From assembly GCA_022592445.1 (NCBI GenBank), contig JABYQR010000261.1:1-64000 (forward strand): DNA of 64,000 bases, read 5' to 3'. Positions 10,874 to 20,769 of this stretch are shown one piece after another (the first letter of the stretch is position 1; each line of letters begins with the position of its first letter). Origin of the DNA: Cytidiella melzeri (taxonomy: Eukaryota; Basidiomycota; Agaricomycetes; Polyporales; Irpicaceae). Below the pieces are notes generated by a model. The model was given only the letters and a program-made list of their open reading frames with translations, was not told where the DNA came from and made no database searches. A program made the translations under genes and the position numbers.

Positions 10874-12430
10874 TTGATAATTCCGAGCAGATCCTGCTAC
10901 CAGAGCATCTTTTTCATCTACAAGTCATAGATCAGGATCAACACGCAACAACCACCAATACCCCACTGCTTGACCGCATCAGACAGGTTGCTGAACTAGA
11001 CAACCAAGTCAGCAATGCACTACAAACATTACTAGCCTCCAAAGGCAACAAAGCAGTAAAACGTGACCTAGGGGACTGGAAGGCAGAAGATGGTCTAGTT
11101 TACTACAAGGACAAGATCTACGTACCAAAAGACCAACAACTTCGACGAGACTTAGTAAAGTCATTCCATGACACTGTGGTCACAGGACACCCTGGACGAT
11201 TCAAGACAATAGAACTCATTCAACGAACCTTCTGGTGGCCAGGCATGACTGTATTCATCAAGAACTACGTCACAGGGTGTGCCTCGTGTCAAAGCGTTAA
11301 GATTCAGAACCAGCCCAAGAACATACCAATTCACCCAATTAGTTTTGAAAAGAGCTATCTACCGTTCCAAGTAGTTTCTGTTGATTTCATAGGAGAATTA
11401 CCAGCAAGTGACAAGTACAACGCAATCATGGTGGTTGTGGACCAAGGATGCACCAAGTCAACGGTACTGGTTCCGTGCACCACCAACACTTTGGCCGAAG
11501 TAACGGCTGAACTATACATGCACAACATGTGGCAACGCTTTGGCCTACCAGAGAAAGTCATATCTGACCGAGGACCGCAGTTTGCTGCCAAATTCCAGAA
11601 AGAACTCTGCTCTAAGTTGGGCATCCAACAGAATATCAGCACAGCATACCACCCCGAGACAGACGGCGAAACGGAACATGTCAATCAGGAATTAGAACAG
11701 TATCTTCGAGCCTTCTGCGATTACCGCCAAACTGATTGGGCTAGACTTCTTACTACTGCCGAGTTTGCACATAACATCCGATATCACTCGGCAATTCGAC
11801 ATTCCCCATTCAAAGCACTACTAGGATACGAACCTAGAGTAGTGGATGTCATCAATCCACATTCCAACATTCCCTCTATCACCGAGCATCCATCAGATGG
11901 TCCAGATCCGGGATGAGCTACATGCCAGCAGCCGCATGGCAGCAGAAGCAGTACGCATGTCACGCAACAAACGAGGGTTTCAGCCATACACAGTGGGTCA
12001 GAAAGTCTGGTTGGAAGGAAAGAACATTACTACCACAAGGCCCTCGGCTAAACTTGCACCCAAACGTCATGGACCATTCGAGATAACCGAAGTACTGGGA
12101 CCAATCACCTACAAACTCCAACTACCATCGGACTGGAAGATCCACCCTGTGTTCCATGCCGGACTTCTCACCCCATTTATAGAAACACCGGAGTACGGAC
12201 CAGCATACACCGAACCACCCCCAGAAATCATCAATGATGAAGAAGAATACGAAGTTGAGGCAATACTCCATAGTCGACATAACAGGCAAGGGAAACTCGA
12301 ATACTTGGTAAAGTGGACTGGGTATGGAGACTCGGAGAACTCATGGAATCGACCTCAAGATATGGAGAATGCCACAGAAGCTATAGCGGAGTTTCATAAG
12401 AAATACCCTAGTGCAGTATATAAGGACTGA
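10874..12430 (+). pseudogene. Gypsy-C integrase and chromodomain
   Basis: The zinc region is H near VTGHPGRFKT with C-x2-C in GCASCQSV (11170-11300). The catalytic core runs from VVSVDFIGELP (first Asp, about 11375) through ISDRGPQFAAKF (second Asp, about 11560) to the Glu region TAYHPETDGETEHVNQELEQ (11640-11700). The frame shifts near 11905 into the C-terminal domain (KLAPKRHGPFEITEVLGPITYKL, then HPVFHAGLL). The chromodomain EVEAILHSRH, LEYLVKWTGYG, NSWN follows at 12245-12350. The usual WEP of the chromodomain is WNR here. It ends at TGA 12428-12430. Confidence 0.9.
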
Positions 12431-12462
12431 GTTTTGCGGAAAATAAAGCGAAGAAATCAAGC

Positions 12463-14106
12463 ATGAGCACAGCCGCTGACATTACTGCCCTTGCTATTGC
12501 TGCATCCGCTGCCCTCGTATTCTCCATCCTCATCATCTACTACCACGTCACCATCGTTCTCCCCAACCAACAGAGAACACTTGAACATAGTTCTCACTAC
12601 ATAAAGGATTGTTCCAACGCCGGCTCCCACATTCCAAGTTGGGACTAAACATGTTCTTTTACCTTGCCTTTTTCCTCCCCTGTTCTCCTTCCTGTTCCTG
12701 CATTCTTCCTTGCTGGCAGGGCATTCCGGCCCAGCTGCCAATCTATTTCGCCATTGCCATTGTTTTTTCTCTCCCCGTCTTGGCCTTCCAATAACCCGAG
12801 TCACAACCGAGTTTTCTCGTGACACCATAACGTTGTTTGTGGAAAACCGTGATCAGTTGGACCAGATCAATCGGGATCACAGCAACATCATATAAACTCG
12901 TTCTGGGCCTCCCTTGACCCCAACCAACAGGACGCCCTAATCGAGTACCACTTCCAACAAACTGTCAATCGTTGGCCAAAAAAGCTACACCCTTCCTATA
13001 CCATCTGATTGATCCATCCTTTCCTATGTCTTTCCAAACCCCTTTTCTTTCATACCCCAACTTCTCTTTGGCCACGGCAGTGCCTTCATTCATATTCTTT
13101 ACAATTATGCTGCCTTTCCACTTTCAACATTCTCCTACACCGATGATGCACCTGTAGTGCTGCACATTTCCCAACCTTTTATTTCGTCTATGGCAGTCAT
13201 CATGGAGTTATTTCGACATGTCATGGAGGCGTATGAAGATGACAGGTCTACACCATCCAGATCAACACGGAGATTCACACGGAACCGTACGTATGGAGTC
13301 CCAGATGTCGTAGGGCCTTCTGCGAATGGCGCATTTACGGCTCGTTGGGAGCACCCCACCACATGGTTTATCGACCAATGGTTCGACATTCCTGACCCCA
13401 TCAACCATGCTCGCACTTTACACCCTCGCCATTGTTGAATACACCACCATGCCGGGATCGACCTGACTGGGCCAATGCTACCATTCAGGGAAGCACCCAG
13501 ACGTTTCTCATGGTCTTCCGTCGACAACTTCCTCCTGTCTTTGGCAATCGAGCAGATGAACTGGACTGTGAAGGGCCATGGCTACGGCAGTACGAGATTG
13601 AGAATTTCTCCGTGCAGGACATCCCCACTGCACGTCTCCTCTTGAGTTAGCTGCCACCGAACAAATGGTTCAACAGCTTGTCGCCTCACAGGACCAACGA
13701 GTACCGGGTCTCGCTTTGATCTCATCTTATGGGAATGGTTGGCACGACTTGGAGCAACTTCGAAGGGATGGGATCTTCGTCTTTGCACTACAGTCATACG
13801 CGCGAGGCAGCATCTATCAATGCCCGGGCAACACTCATTACTACCGAGTCCCACGTCCCCCTCTGCTCGATCCAGAACGAGAATGAGCCGCAGGTCGAAC
13901 GCCCTCGTCAACGACGTCGTATGACTCCCCCTACTCCCACACCACCTCCAAGACCACCAGCTCCCACTCCTGCCAATGCTCCATTGACCAGACTGAGGAC
14001 AGTGCCTGCCCTCGTTGAAGACAATGATACCACACCGGAGTCTCCTCCTTCACCTCTGACTCCACTCAGTGACGACGATGCAACACTCGCAAACAACGAG
14101 TCTTAA
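12463..14106 (+). pseudogene. Extra ORF region of Gypsy-C between pol and PPT (envelope position)
   Basis: About 1.6 kb that codes in broken frames after pol. An ATG at 12463 opens MSTAADITALAIAASAALVFSI-type sequence: a strongly hydrophobic N-terminal segment (residues about 8-28) that looks like a membrane anchor or signal anchor. Open stretches follow at 12790-12893, 13150-13438, 13432-13650 and 13729-14106. The last ends in a Pro/Thr-rich tail (PTPTPPPRPPAPTP) and an acidic stretch and stops 11 nt before the 3' LTR. No known domain was recognised. The position matches env of retroviruses, but so would any third ORF; the function is unknown. Confidence 0.5.
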
Positions 14107-14117
14107 AGGGGAGGTAA
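14105..14117 (+). other. Polypurine tract of Gypsy-C
   Basis: AAAGGGGAGGTAA immediately precedes the LTR start TGTTACGAACGG. It is the primer site for plus-strand synthesis and shows the element reads on the plus strand. Confidence 0.88.
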
Positions 14118-14819
14118 TGTTACGAACGGTCTTCACACCTATTATTTTTTCTTTACTTCTTTGACTATCTTGATAACTAGCTATCTTCTTTACCATTGCC
14201 TTGACGATCCAACTCGTTCTTCCTCCATCATCCCTACCCACCTCGCCTCCGTTCAACATGGACTATTATGTATCATTGTTCTTATGTCCATTCAAACTCG
14301 GACTAACTCCATTGGTTACCATCGCCTTGGTGCAACCCTTGGCCTTTCCATACCTCCGTTACCACTCCATCGGGTCCAACCCCGTCTATCCCCTGTTTCG
14401 GATCCAACTCCGTCTATCCCCTGTTTTGGGTTCAACCCCTTCTCTATTGATCTCTGCCTCATGTTTCACTTTCTATTGTTCCTTGTTTCCGCACCTTGAC
14501 GGTCTTTTCTCTCATTGGCTTTCCAGAGCAGTGGCTGTTCTCTGTGTATTATTCTTCCTTCCTGTTTCTCCGATTTACTACCACTACCTCGGACTGGTCC
14601 AAAAGTAGTTAGGTCAACATGTATAAATAGTCGCTAGACATGGGGTTAGAACCTCAGTCTATCCACTTAGTATCAATATTCCTTCTATCAAACCATCATC
14701 TGTCTGCCACTGTTCTTGACAGCGATCGCGCGGCCTAGACCATCATCAGACCTTGAGTGTAGCTACACCAAGGGGTTCTGACTTGACAACTTGTCGCTTG
14801 ACGATAGTCAGTCTTAACA
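14118..14819 (+). repeat. 3' LTR-C
   Basis: 702 bp, starting TGTTAC and ending CTTAACA (inverted TGTTA/TAACA ends). It is followed by the TSD CAGCT. A TATAAATA at about 14622-14629 is a likely LTR promoter TATA. Confidence 0.9.
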
Positions 14820-14824
14820 CAGCT

Positions 14825-14905
14825 GGCCGAAGCCGTTTACAAATGGTTATCGGCTCGTTGCTCTACATCATGCTTGGCACCCAGCCGGTGATACGCCCAG
14901 AAAAC
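14825..14905 (+). pseudogene. Copia RT, segment beyond the Gypsy-C insertion
   Basis: In frame with the 8792 end once one CAGCT copy is removed: RLQMVIGSLLYIMLGTQPVI corresponds to the Copia LVGSLMYLALGTRPDI motif after the YVDD palm. A TAG closes the frame at about 14909, and nothing Copia-like was recognised after it, so RNase H and the 3' LTR are missing. Confidence 0.85.
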
Positions 14906-15460
14906 AGCTAGGCGCGGAGACACGGCAGCAGCCCACCATTTGCACAGCTCGCGTCTTCCTGAGCGGCAAATCCTTTCACTTTCCCAGCGTCGTGGGCACG
15001 AGGAGTTCACCAAGGTCACGAGGAGTTTGCCGAGGATCTGAGGACTTGGCAAGGAGCAGCAACATGCGGGAAACATCTGAGGCCGAGAATTTGCACCGAT
15101 CTCTGACTTGCAGACACACCCCTTTTGCATCAGAGCATGGGCCGGCCAGCCACCAAGTGTTTCGGACGCGGGTCGGACCAACAATAGAAGAAACTTGACT
15201 CGCGAACCCTGTTTCAGGAAGACTCCTACCACGCCACGCTGTGCAACTCTTAGATGGCACCTCATCACCTGCTTGCGACGGTTGGCGCTCCTTCAGCACA
15301 AGGGCGCGCGCCGCTCCTTTGAGTCAACCAACACTGTGTCCTGCCGGGTGTCAACTCGCTGGACCTTTTGCCTCCGTGAACGGAAGTACTCTGCTACCAT
15401 GTTTCCTCGCTCTCGTGTTTGGGTTTAGGACAAAGAAGGAAAGGTTTAGGAGAGGGTCTT
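14906..15460. other. Stretch with no recognised gene
   Basis: Begins where Copia RT ends. Open frames exist on both strands (14837-15268 minus, 15108-15428 plus) but none shows a family I recognise. It contains two near-repeats of a motif of the type CACGAGGAGTT around 14998-15035. Origin unknown; it may be host DNA at the Copia breakpoint. Confidence 0.4.
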
Positions 15461-15465
15461 TAGGG

Positions 15466-15474
15466 TATATAAAA
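15466..15474 (+). promoter_or_regulatory. TATA-box-like element upstream of the Cys-rich ORF
   Basis: TATATAAAA about 150 nt before the ATG at 15624, in a purine-rich context. Position and sequence suit a core promoter for that ORF, or a lost LTR promoter. Not testable here. Confidence 0.4.
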
Positions 15475-15623
15475 GGTGTTGCCTGTACTGTGTAGAAAAT
15501 CAATCAATCCCCACCCCAGTTCTCAGAGTTCATTTTACGCTTTGTGCTCGCGTCGAGGGAGTCTCTCCGCACCAATAGCTGTAGTCTCTCCTGCATTGTC
15601 TCATTGCGTCTTCCTCCACGTTT

Positions 15624-16224
15624 ATGTACTCTGCGCCTACCATTGACAAACCGTATCGTGTTTGCCGTTATTGTCCCACAGTCCCCCACTTACCAGACGG
15701 CCGCTGCCCATACCGCCCGCACCGCGAGGTTCTTTGTTGCTACCCCATCATCCCCGCGCCCAGTCTGCCGCCCAAACCCTCGGCAGCGTCTACGGTCTCC
15801 CCTGAGAGGTCTACTCCTAAATCACCCTCGCCAGCATTGTCCGTTGCCTCCGTCGCAGACTCGCTTGACAACTGCTCCTATTGCAACACTCAGAGCGACC
15901 ACCCCATTCCCCTGCGCTCAGGACCCTTTGTCCTGCTTGACTGTGATCGCCCGCGCACGCCGCATCCAGATTGTTGGCTGTTACCGGACTTTGAGGGCGA
16001 GGACCACAAGTGCAAACTAGTACAGTTCAATCTTACAAGCTCTACCAACATCATCGTTGGCCACACATTTGCTTGCAATACGCATTGCCGCTCGGGAGGT
16101 GTTGTTCTACACTATTGCCCCTGCGCGCAGTCTATCAAGTCAAATTGGCTGCGGCCTTATATAGCCTTACGCTGCAACTTGCGCTCCAGTAGTTTGTCTT
16201 TCCTTTACGGTTCCTTTTGGTTTC
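15624..16224 (+). CDS. Unrecognised Cys/Pro-rich ORF, cut by LTR-F
   Basis: About 200 codons from the ATG at 15624. The N-terminus has a Cys/His cluster (CRYCPTVPH, then C and CC within 25 residues). A Pro/Ser-rich linker follows (about residues 45-75), then a second Cys cluster (NCSYCNTQ, CDR, C, C, CNTHC, YCPCA). The Cys-rich pattern suggests metal binding or a secreted disulfide protein, but no signal peptide is evident. The frame runs into the LTR-F border at 16225 and stops at once, so the original C-terminus may be lost. Function unknown; an overlapping frame (15544-16020) is also open. Confidence 0.35.
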
Positions 16225-16892
16225 TGTAACAGTAAGGTTACTACTCACCAGATAAGTTGTGAAACTTGAGGGGATAGAGTGAGATAGAGTGTGAGAGGTG
16301 TGGTGAGCAAAGTACTGGGGAGTACTGAGTAGTTTTTTATCAACATCAACAGAGTGGATAAGACTGAGGGGATATGCCCTCAGGAGTGCCTCTATATATA
16401 CATGAAGGGAGGACCCCAGGTACTACCCTAAGACCCCTAATCCCTACATGAGTAAGCGAAGTAATCTACCTTACTAAGCATGCCCTATGCCCTAGTGGTG
16501 CCACTTCAATAATCAACCATTAGCAATTGTTCCCATGACCTGAGCCCATGACCCAGTTCCAAGGCTAGACTTTTCCAGAAGGTTCTATGAACTATGACAT
16601 CATAGTTCCAGCAGGTTCCACAAGGTTCCAGAGAGTTCTATCATGTGATACACAGATAAGGAAAGGAGCGCATCAGCGCATCAGAGACAGGAGGCGCATC
16701 AGCGCATCAATTGATAGGCACTGAGAATAAGCGCCGGAATAAGCGCCTGATAAGCGCTGGATAAGCACTGGATAAGTGCCTCAATAGACGCTGGATAAGC
16801 ACTGGATAAGCGCTTGACAAGCACTTGAATATTCCCAATAATACCATTGCCTGGTAAGGCAAGTCTTGTAGAAACATTGAAAATCTGTGACA
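16225..16892 (-). repeat. LTR-F copy 1: 3' LTR of Gypsy-A copy 2
   Basis: 668 bp. Plus strand starts TGTAACAGTAAGG and ends AATCTGTGACA. A short internal array of AAGCGC-type units (GATAAGCGCTG...) lies at about 16720-16830. A PPT abuts its right side, so the sense is minus. Other members: 57896-58621, 60460-61116 (plus) and a fragment at 25307-25537. Confidence 0.9.
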
Positions 16893-16904
16893 TTACCCCC
16901 CCTT
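16893..16904 (-). other. Polypurine tract of Gypsy-A
   Basis: Minus-strand AAGGGGGGGTAA directly before LTR start TGTCACAGATTTTC. It links LTR-F to the Gypsy-A coding region. Confidence 0.87.
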
Positions 16905-17128
16905 CTTGCTTTGAACTCCGTGCAAAGAGTTTTGAACGAACACCTTGGTCATTGAGTCCACTTTTCACCATTGTCAAGAGGGTGCCTAAGCAATTCCGAG
17001 TGACTCTAGCGGCTTCTACCAACGCCCCTGACAGGGTTCACACCTCATTGGCTGATGGTAGTCTAGTCTGTACCCTCCTCGGTTGCGTCATTGGATCGTA
17101 AATGATCCTTGGTGTGTTGTTCGTGACT

Positions 17129-18998
17129 TTATACACAGTAAATCGTAGCTGAGCGTATAGCTCGGGGATGATCATCGTAGAATTTCTTGATCGCTTCTTG
17201 AGCGTGCGTGATGTTTTCTACAGGTTCCCACGTGTTGTCGTTTGGTCTGTAGCCTTTCCAGCGTATGTAATACTGAAGCTTGTTGGCACAACCTGTATCT
17301 CTTGACTTGAGAATCTTCTCCGTCGATGATATCTGGTGGAGGCATCTCCAGCTTTTGGCCTTTGAATTCAGATTCATTGTACGGTACCAACTTGCTTGCA
17401 TGGAATACAGGATGTATCCTTGGTGAACGTTCGGGCCATTCCAGTCTGAATGTGACTGGCGTGAGCTTTTCAGCAATCTTGAATGGGCCATAGTACTTGG
17501 CTGACAGCTTATGTCCAGATTTTTGGTAGTCTCTCAGATCTAGCATGACCTGATCGCCTTCGTTGAAGGGGACCTTCTGAACGTGCTTGTCATAGTACCA
17601 TTTCATGCGTTCAGCCGCAAGTTGTAACGCCGCTTTAGCATGCTCTTGAGCTTGCAAGCGGTTCCACATGATGTCATTCATGTCGAACCTTTGCAGGTCA
17701 TTAGTGAGCATTGGACCAGCTCTAGGATGTCTGCCGTATTCAAGGTAGAAAGGCGAGTGCTTAGTTCCCTCGTGCGCTGCATTGTTGTATGCGAACTCAG
17801 CCGAGCTGAGCAGTCTAGCCCAGTCGTCATGTAGTTGATCAACGTAATAATGCAGGTACTGTTTGAGTGTTTGAATAACTCGTTCAGTTTGACCATCAGT
17901 CTGCGGATGATATGCGGTGGTCATTGTAGATTCTATCCCTAGCATTTTACACCATTCCTGGAATAAATCTGCTGCAAATTGTGGACCTCGGTCGGAAATG
18001 ATTTGCAAAGGTAACCCATGAAGGGTCCAGACTCTCTCGTAGAGTAGAGCTGCAAGATCCTTTGCCAAGAACCTGTTTACAATAGGGAAGAAGTGCGCCC
18101 TTTTAGTAAGGCGGTCTACGACTACACAGATAGCATTGAAGTCATCAGACTCCGGTAACTGAGTAATCAAGTCAACAGTCATGATATCCCATGGTTCAGC
18201 CGGAACCAGATTAGGGATGAGTGGTCCATAAGGCTGTTGCGGACGAGTCTTCATCCGCTGACATGTGTCACAGCCTGTCACGTATTTCTTGACATCAGTG
18301 GTTGAACCTGGCCACCAGTAGTTTCTCGAGATCAGTTCGTACGTTTTCCATCTGCCAGGATGTCCGGCAGAAGGTAGACCGTGATGCATCTGGATGATTT
18401 GGTGTCTCAGATCTAAATTCTGATCTTTGGGGATGTAGACTTTTCCACAGTATAGGAGTAATCTGTTCTCAAAATTCCATTCCTCTAGTGTTTTCTTGAA
18501 CTCCCTAGGACCAGAGTTAAGTAACTGCTGATAGTCCTTGGTAACTTTGTCGTTCATGAGTGCTTCCTTGACCCGTGTTAGGATTTCATTGTCATTGATA
18601 GGCAAGTCATGAGAGGTTTCAATAGCAGAGATGGCAAAAAACTCGGGTTTAAGGAAAATTTTGTCCTCATTATCAAGATTTACCCCCTCTTCATGATCTG
18701 GCCTCCTGGACAGAGGATCTGCGGTAAGCATGGTCTTTCCGGGTTTGTGCCGGAGCACAAAATTGAATCGCGTGAGGTATAACACCCATCGCACTTGTCT
18801 CTGAGTCACCTTCTGAGCATTCCTGAAATATGTCAGGTTTTGGTGATCCAACCATATTTCTACGGTAATCGGATGTCCCTCCAGATGTTGACGATACTCT
18901 TCCAGGGCGCGGATAATAGCCAACAACTCTTTATCGTATATCTCATAATTACGTTCATGGACGTTGAGTGATTTAGAGTAGAAGGCTACGGATGCCAC
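17129..18998 (-). pseudogene. Gypsy-A RNase H end, integrase, chromodomain
   Basis: RNase H: NYEIYDKELLAIIRALEEY and LDHQNLTYFRN. Integrase zinc region: HHGLPSAGHPGRWKTYE with GCDTCQRMK (about 18350-18250). Core: IMTVDLITQLP (first Asp), IISDRGPQFAADLF (second Asp), TAYHPQTDGQTERVIQTLKQ (Glu). The C-terminal domain contains KLSAKYYGPFKIAEKLTPVTF and HPVFHASKL. A frameshift near 17350 moves the chromodomain (STEKILKSRD, LQYYIRWKGYRP, TWEPVENI, 17330-17180) to another frame. All catalytic residues are present, so only small lesions separate it from function. Confidence 0.9.
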
Positions 18999-19515
18999 AG
19001 ATTGTCAGCTGGGTCCAGTTGTGATAATACCGCTCCTGTAGCAAAGTCGCTGGCGTCTGTTTCCAGACAGAAAGAGTTTTTGTCATCTGGTATCCTCAGA
19101 ATAGGTGCTGACGTAAAAGCCTGTTTCAGACTTTGGAAGGCCTGTTCCTGAGCGTCTTTCCAGATCCAGGATTGGTCCTTTTTTGTCAGAATAGTGAGCG
19201 GTTTTGCATGTTTAGCAAAGTCCTTGATGAAACGCCAATAGAAGTTTGCAAAGCCTAAGAAGGCTTGAACTTGCTTAACCTTTTCAGGTCGCGGCCACTC
19301 AGTAACTCCGGTAAGTTTGGCTGAATCCATCTCGATGTGTCCGTGAGAAATGATCATGCCTAGGTACTCAATGCATCTTTTTCAACGAAGCATTTTTCCA
19401 GTTTGGCAAATAGATTGTTCTGGCGTAGACGCTTGAGCACTTCCTGTGTGATGCGGCGGTTTTCCTTCTTGTCTTCAGTGAAGATGAGGATGTCGTCGAG
19501 ATACACCATGACATG
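18986..19515 (-). pseudogene. Gypsy-A RT palm to RNase H start
   Basis: Holds YLDDILIFTED (about 19500), GYLGMIISHGHIEMD, FLGFANFYWRFIKDFAKH and the RNase H start CLETDASDFATGAVLSQL. Compared with copy 1 (1-1275) it has lost one base near 18990 (GGATGCC to GATGCC) and one near 19372 (AATGCAATC to AATGCATC). A TGA at about 19515 replaces the GGA of copy 1. These three lesions split the polyprotein. Confidence 0.9.
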
Positions 19516-20769
19516 TCATTCTAAGATCAAATCACTCAGAATTTCATTCATCATGGCTTGGAACGTCGCAGGTGCATTGCTGAAACCGAAATACATCACC
19601 TTAGCTTCAAAAAGGCCGTGGTGTGTGATGATTGCCGTCTTCCATTCGTCACCCTTTCGGATGCAAACATTATTGCTTCCCCATCTAAGATCAATCTTTG
19701 AGAAGACCTTAGCCTTGCTTAACGGTATGGGGTACCGGTTTTTCACCGTGATGTCATTCAGTTTTAAGTAATCTTGCACAAGGCGTAACAAGCCATCTTT
19801 CTTCTTGACGAAGAGCACAGGTGCTGCAATCGGACTTTTCGATTTGCGGATGTAACCTTTTTGGAGTTCCTCTTCGATCCATTGATCTAGAGAATTCTTT
19901 TCCATTGGAGACAGCGGGTATAGTTTAGCCACTTTGGGAAGGGAGGCACCTTCCTCAAATTTGATCGCATGATTGTACGGTTTGCGTAACGGCATGCGTT
20001 CTGATTTTTTCTGTGAAAAGACGTCATCAAATTCCAATAGATATTTTGGTACTAATGGCTTCCAATTGACGGATTCTTGTTCGTCAAAACTGTCTTCAAA
20101 GCCCTCATCTTCCTTTCCAGAAATTTCAGCGATTATTTCTGCTATTTCTTGGTCTTCTGGATTGTCTAAGTCGATCCAGTGGATGTGAGGGTTATCCGGG
20201 TCGACATTTCCTATTCCATCCAGGTTGTCTGACACCAAACGTCCCTTAGGTAACTCAACCTCATCGATCTCTTCTTGAGTTACAGTGATGTTTTTACGAG
20301 CTCTTGGGGCACAGAGTTCAGGACATGTGGTAAATCTCCACTCGCCATTTGCCCAATCTATCTCCGGATTGTGGCGGCGTAAGAAGTTCATCCCGATAAC
20401 CATTTGTTTACTACCGAGGTCAGTGATGAGCATGTGTTGTCTTGCTCGGTGCGATCCTATTTCTAGGTATGCGCGTACTGAGTGAGTGATTTGACCATCT
20501 TTATTGGGAGTACCGTCAACGTTGATGACGTTAAACAGTGATGCCAGTTGATTTGTGACCAGATTGTTACTTTCAACCACTGACTTACTGATGAACGTGG
20601 TTGTGGCTCCTGAATCTACCAGAGCTTCGACCTGCACTTTCTTTCCGCATACCCAAATTGTAACCGGTAGAAAAAGTGAATTCTTTGAACGCGCTACATT
20701 TTTGACAGTATCTACGTTACAAAGACCGAGGGTATCTGGGCCTAAGCATGCATGTTTGCAGGGAGTCAC
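19516..20769 (-). CDS. Gypsy-A protease and N-terminal RT
   Basis: About 417 codons. The aspartic protease has VEALVDSGATTTFIS (D-S-G motif, about residues 53-67) and MVIGMNFLRRH (second motif, about residue 128). RT begins with MPLRKPYNHAIKFEEG, KKDGLLRLVQDYLKLNDITVKN, then FSKIDLRWGSNNVCIRKGDEW and FGFSNAPATFQAMMNEIL. Pol starts within the gag stop region: gag ends ATG TGA at 20766-20771 and the pol frame is -1 relative to it, so it would need frameshifting or reinitiation. The stretch shown is intact up to the stop at about 19516. Confidence 0.88.
   Translation of the reverse strand: MTPCKHACLGPDTLGLCNVDTVKNVARSKNSLFLPVTIWVCGKKVQVEALVDSGATTTFISKSVVESNNLVTNQLASLFNVINVDGTPNKDGQITHSVRAYLEIGSHRARQHMLITDLGSKQMVIGMNFLRRHNPEIDWANGEWRFTTCPELCAPRARKNITVTQEEIDEVELPKGRLVSDNLDGIGNVDPDNPHIHWIDLDNPEDQEIAEIIAEISGKEDEGFEDSFDEQESVNWKPLVPKYLLEFDDVFSQKKSERMPLRKPYNHAIKFEEGASLPKVAKLYPLSPMEKNSLDQWIEEELQKGYIRKSKSPIAAPVLFVKKKDGLLRLVQDYLKLNDITVKNRYPIPLSKAKVFSKIDLRWGSNNVCIRKGDEWKTAIITHHGLFEAKVMYFGFSNAPATFQAMMNEILSDLILE

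Larger units (their letters stand above)
8793..14819 (+). mobile_element. Gypsy-C, chromodomain Gypsy element nested in Copia
   Basis: Flanked by CAGCT at 8788-8792 and 14820-14824. Contents: 5' LTR-C (partial, 8793-9329), LTR-B (9330-10026), RT from its catalytic box, RNase H, integrase, chromodomain, an extra ORF region (12463-14106), PPT and full 3' LTR-C (14118-14819). The matching TSDs show that both outer ends belong to one insertion. The rest of the 5' LTR, gag, protease and N-terminal RT have been deleted at the LTR-B junction. Confidence 0.92.
6098..14905 (+). mobile_element. Ty1/Copia element, split by two later insertions
   Basis: Three collinear plus-strand pieces: integrase (6098-6449), integrase end to RT (7208-8792) and RT end (14825-14905). 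Removing LTR-E plus one TACAT restores MMTYIGQTTHGWKF across the first gap. Removing Gypsy-C plus one CAGCT restores DPAGRSRLQMVIGSLLYIML across the second, a standard Copia RT motif. No Copia LTRs were found; the 5' part was lost at 6097 and the 3' part after about 14905. Confidence 0.88.

Noticed and set aside
12457..12828. Minus-strand 123-codon ORF opposite the Gypsy-C extra ORF
   Set aside because: Gly/Glu-rich antisense of the hydrophobic plus-strand frame; the plus-strand reading fits the element's orientation better.
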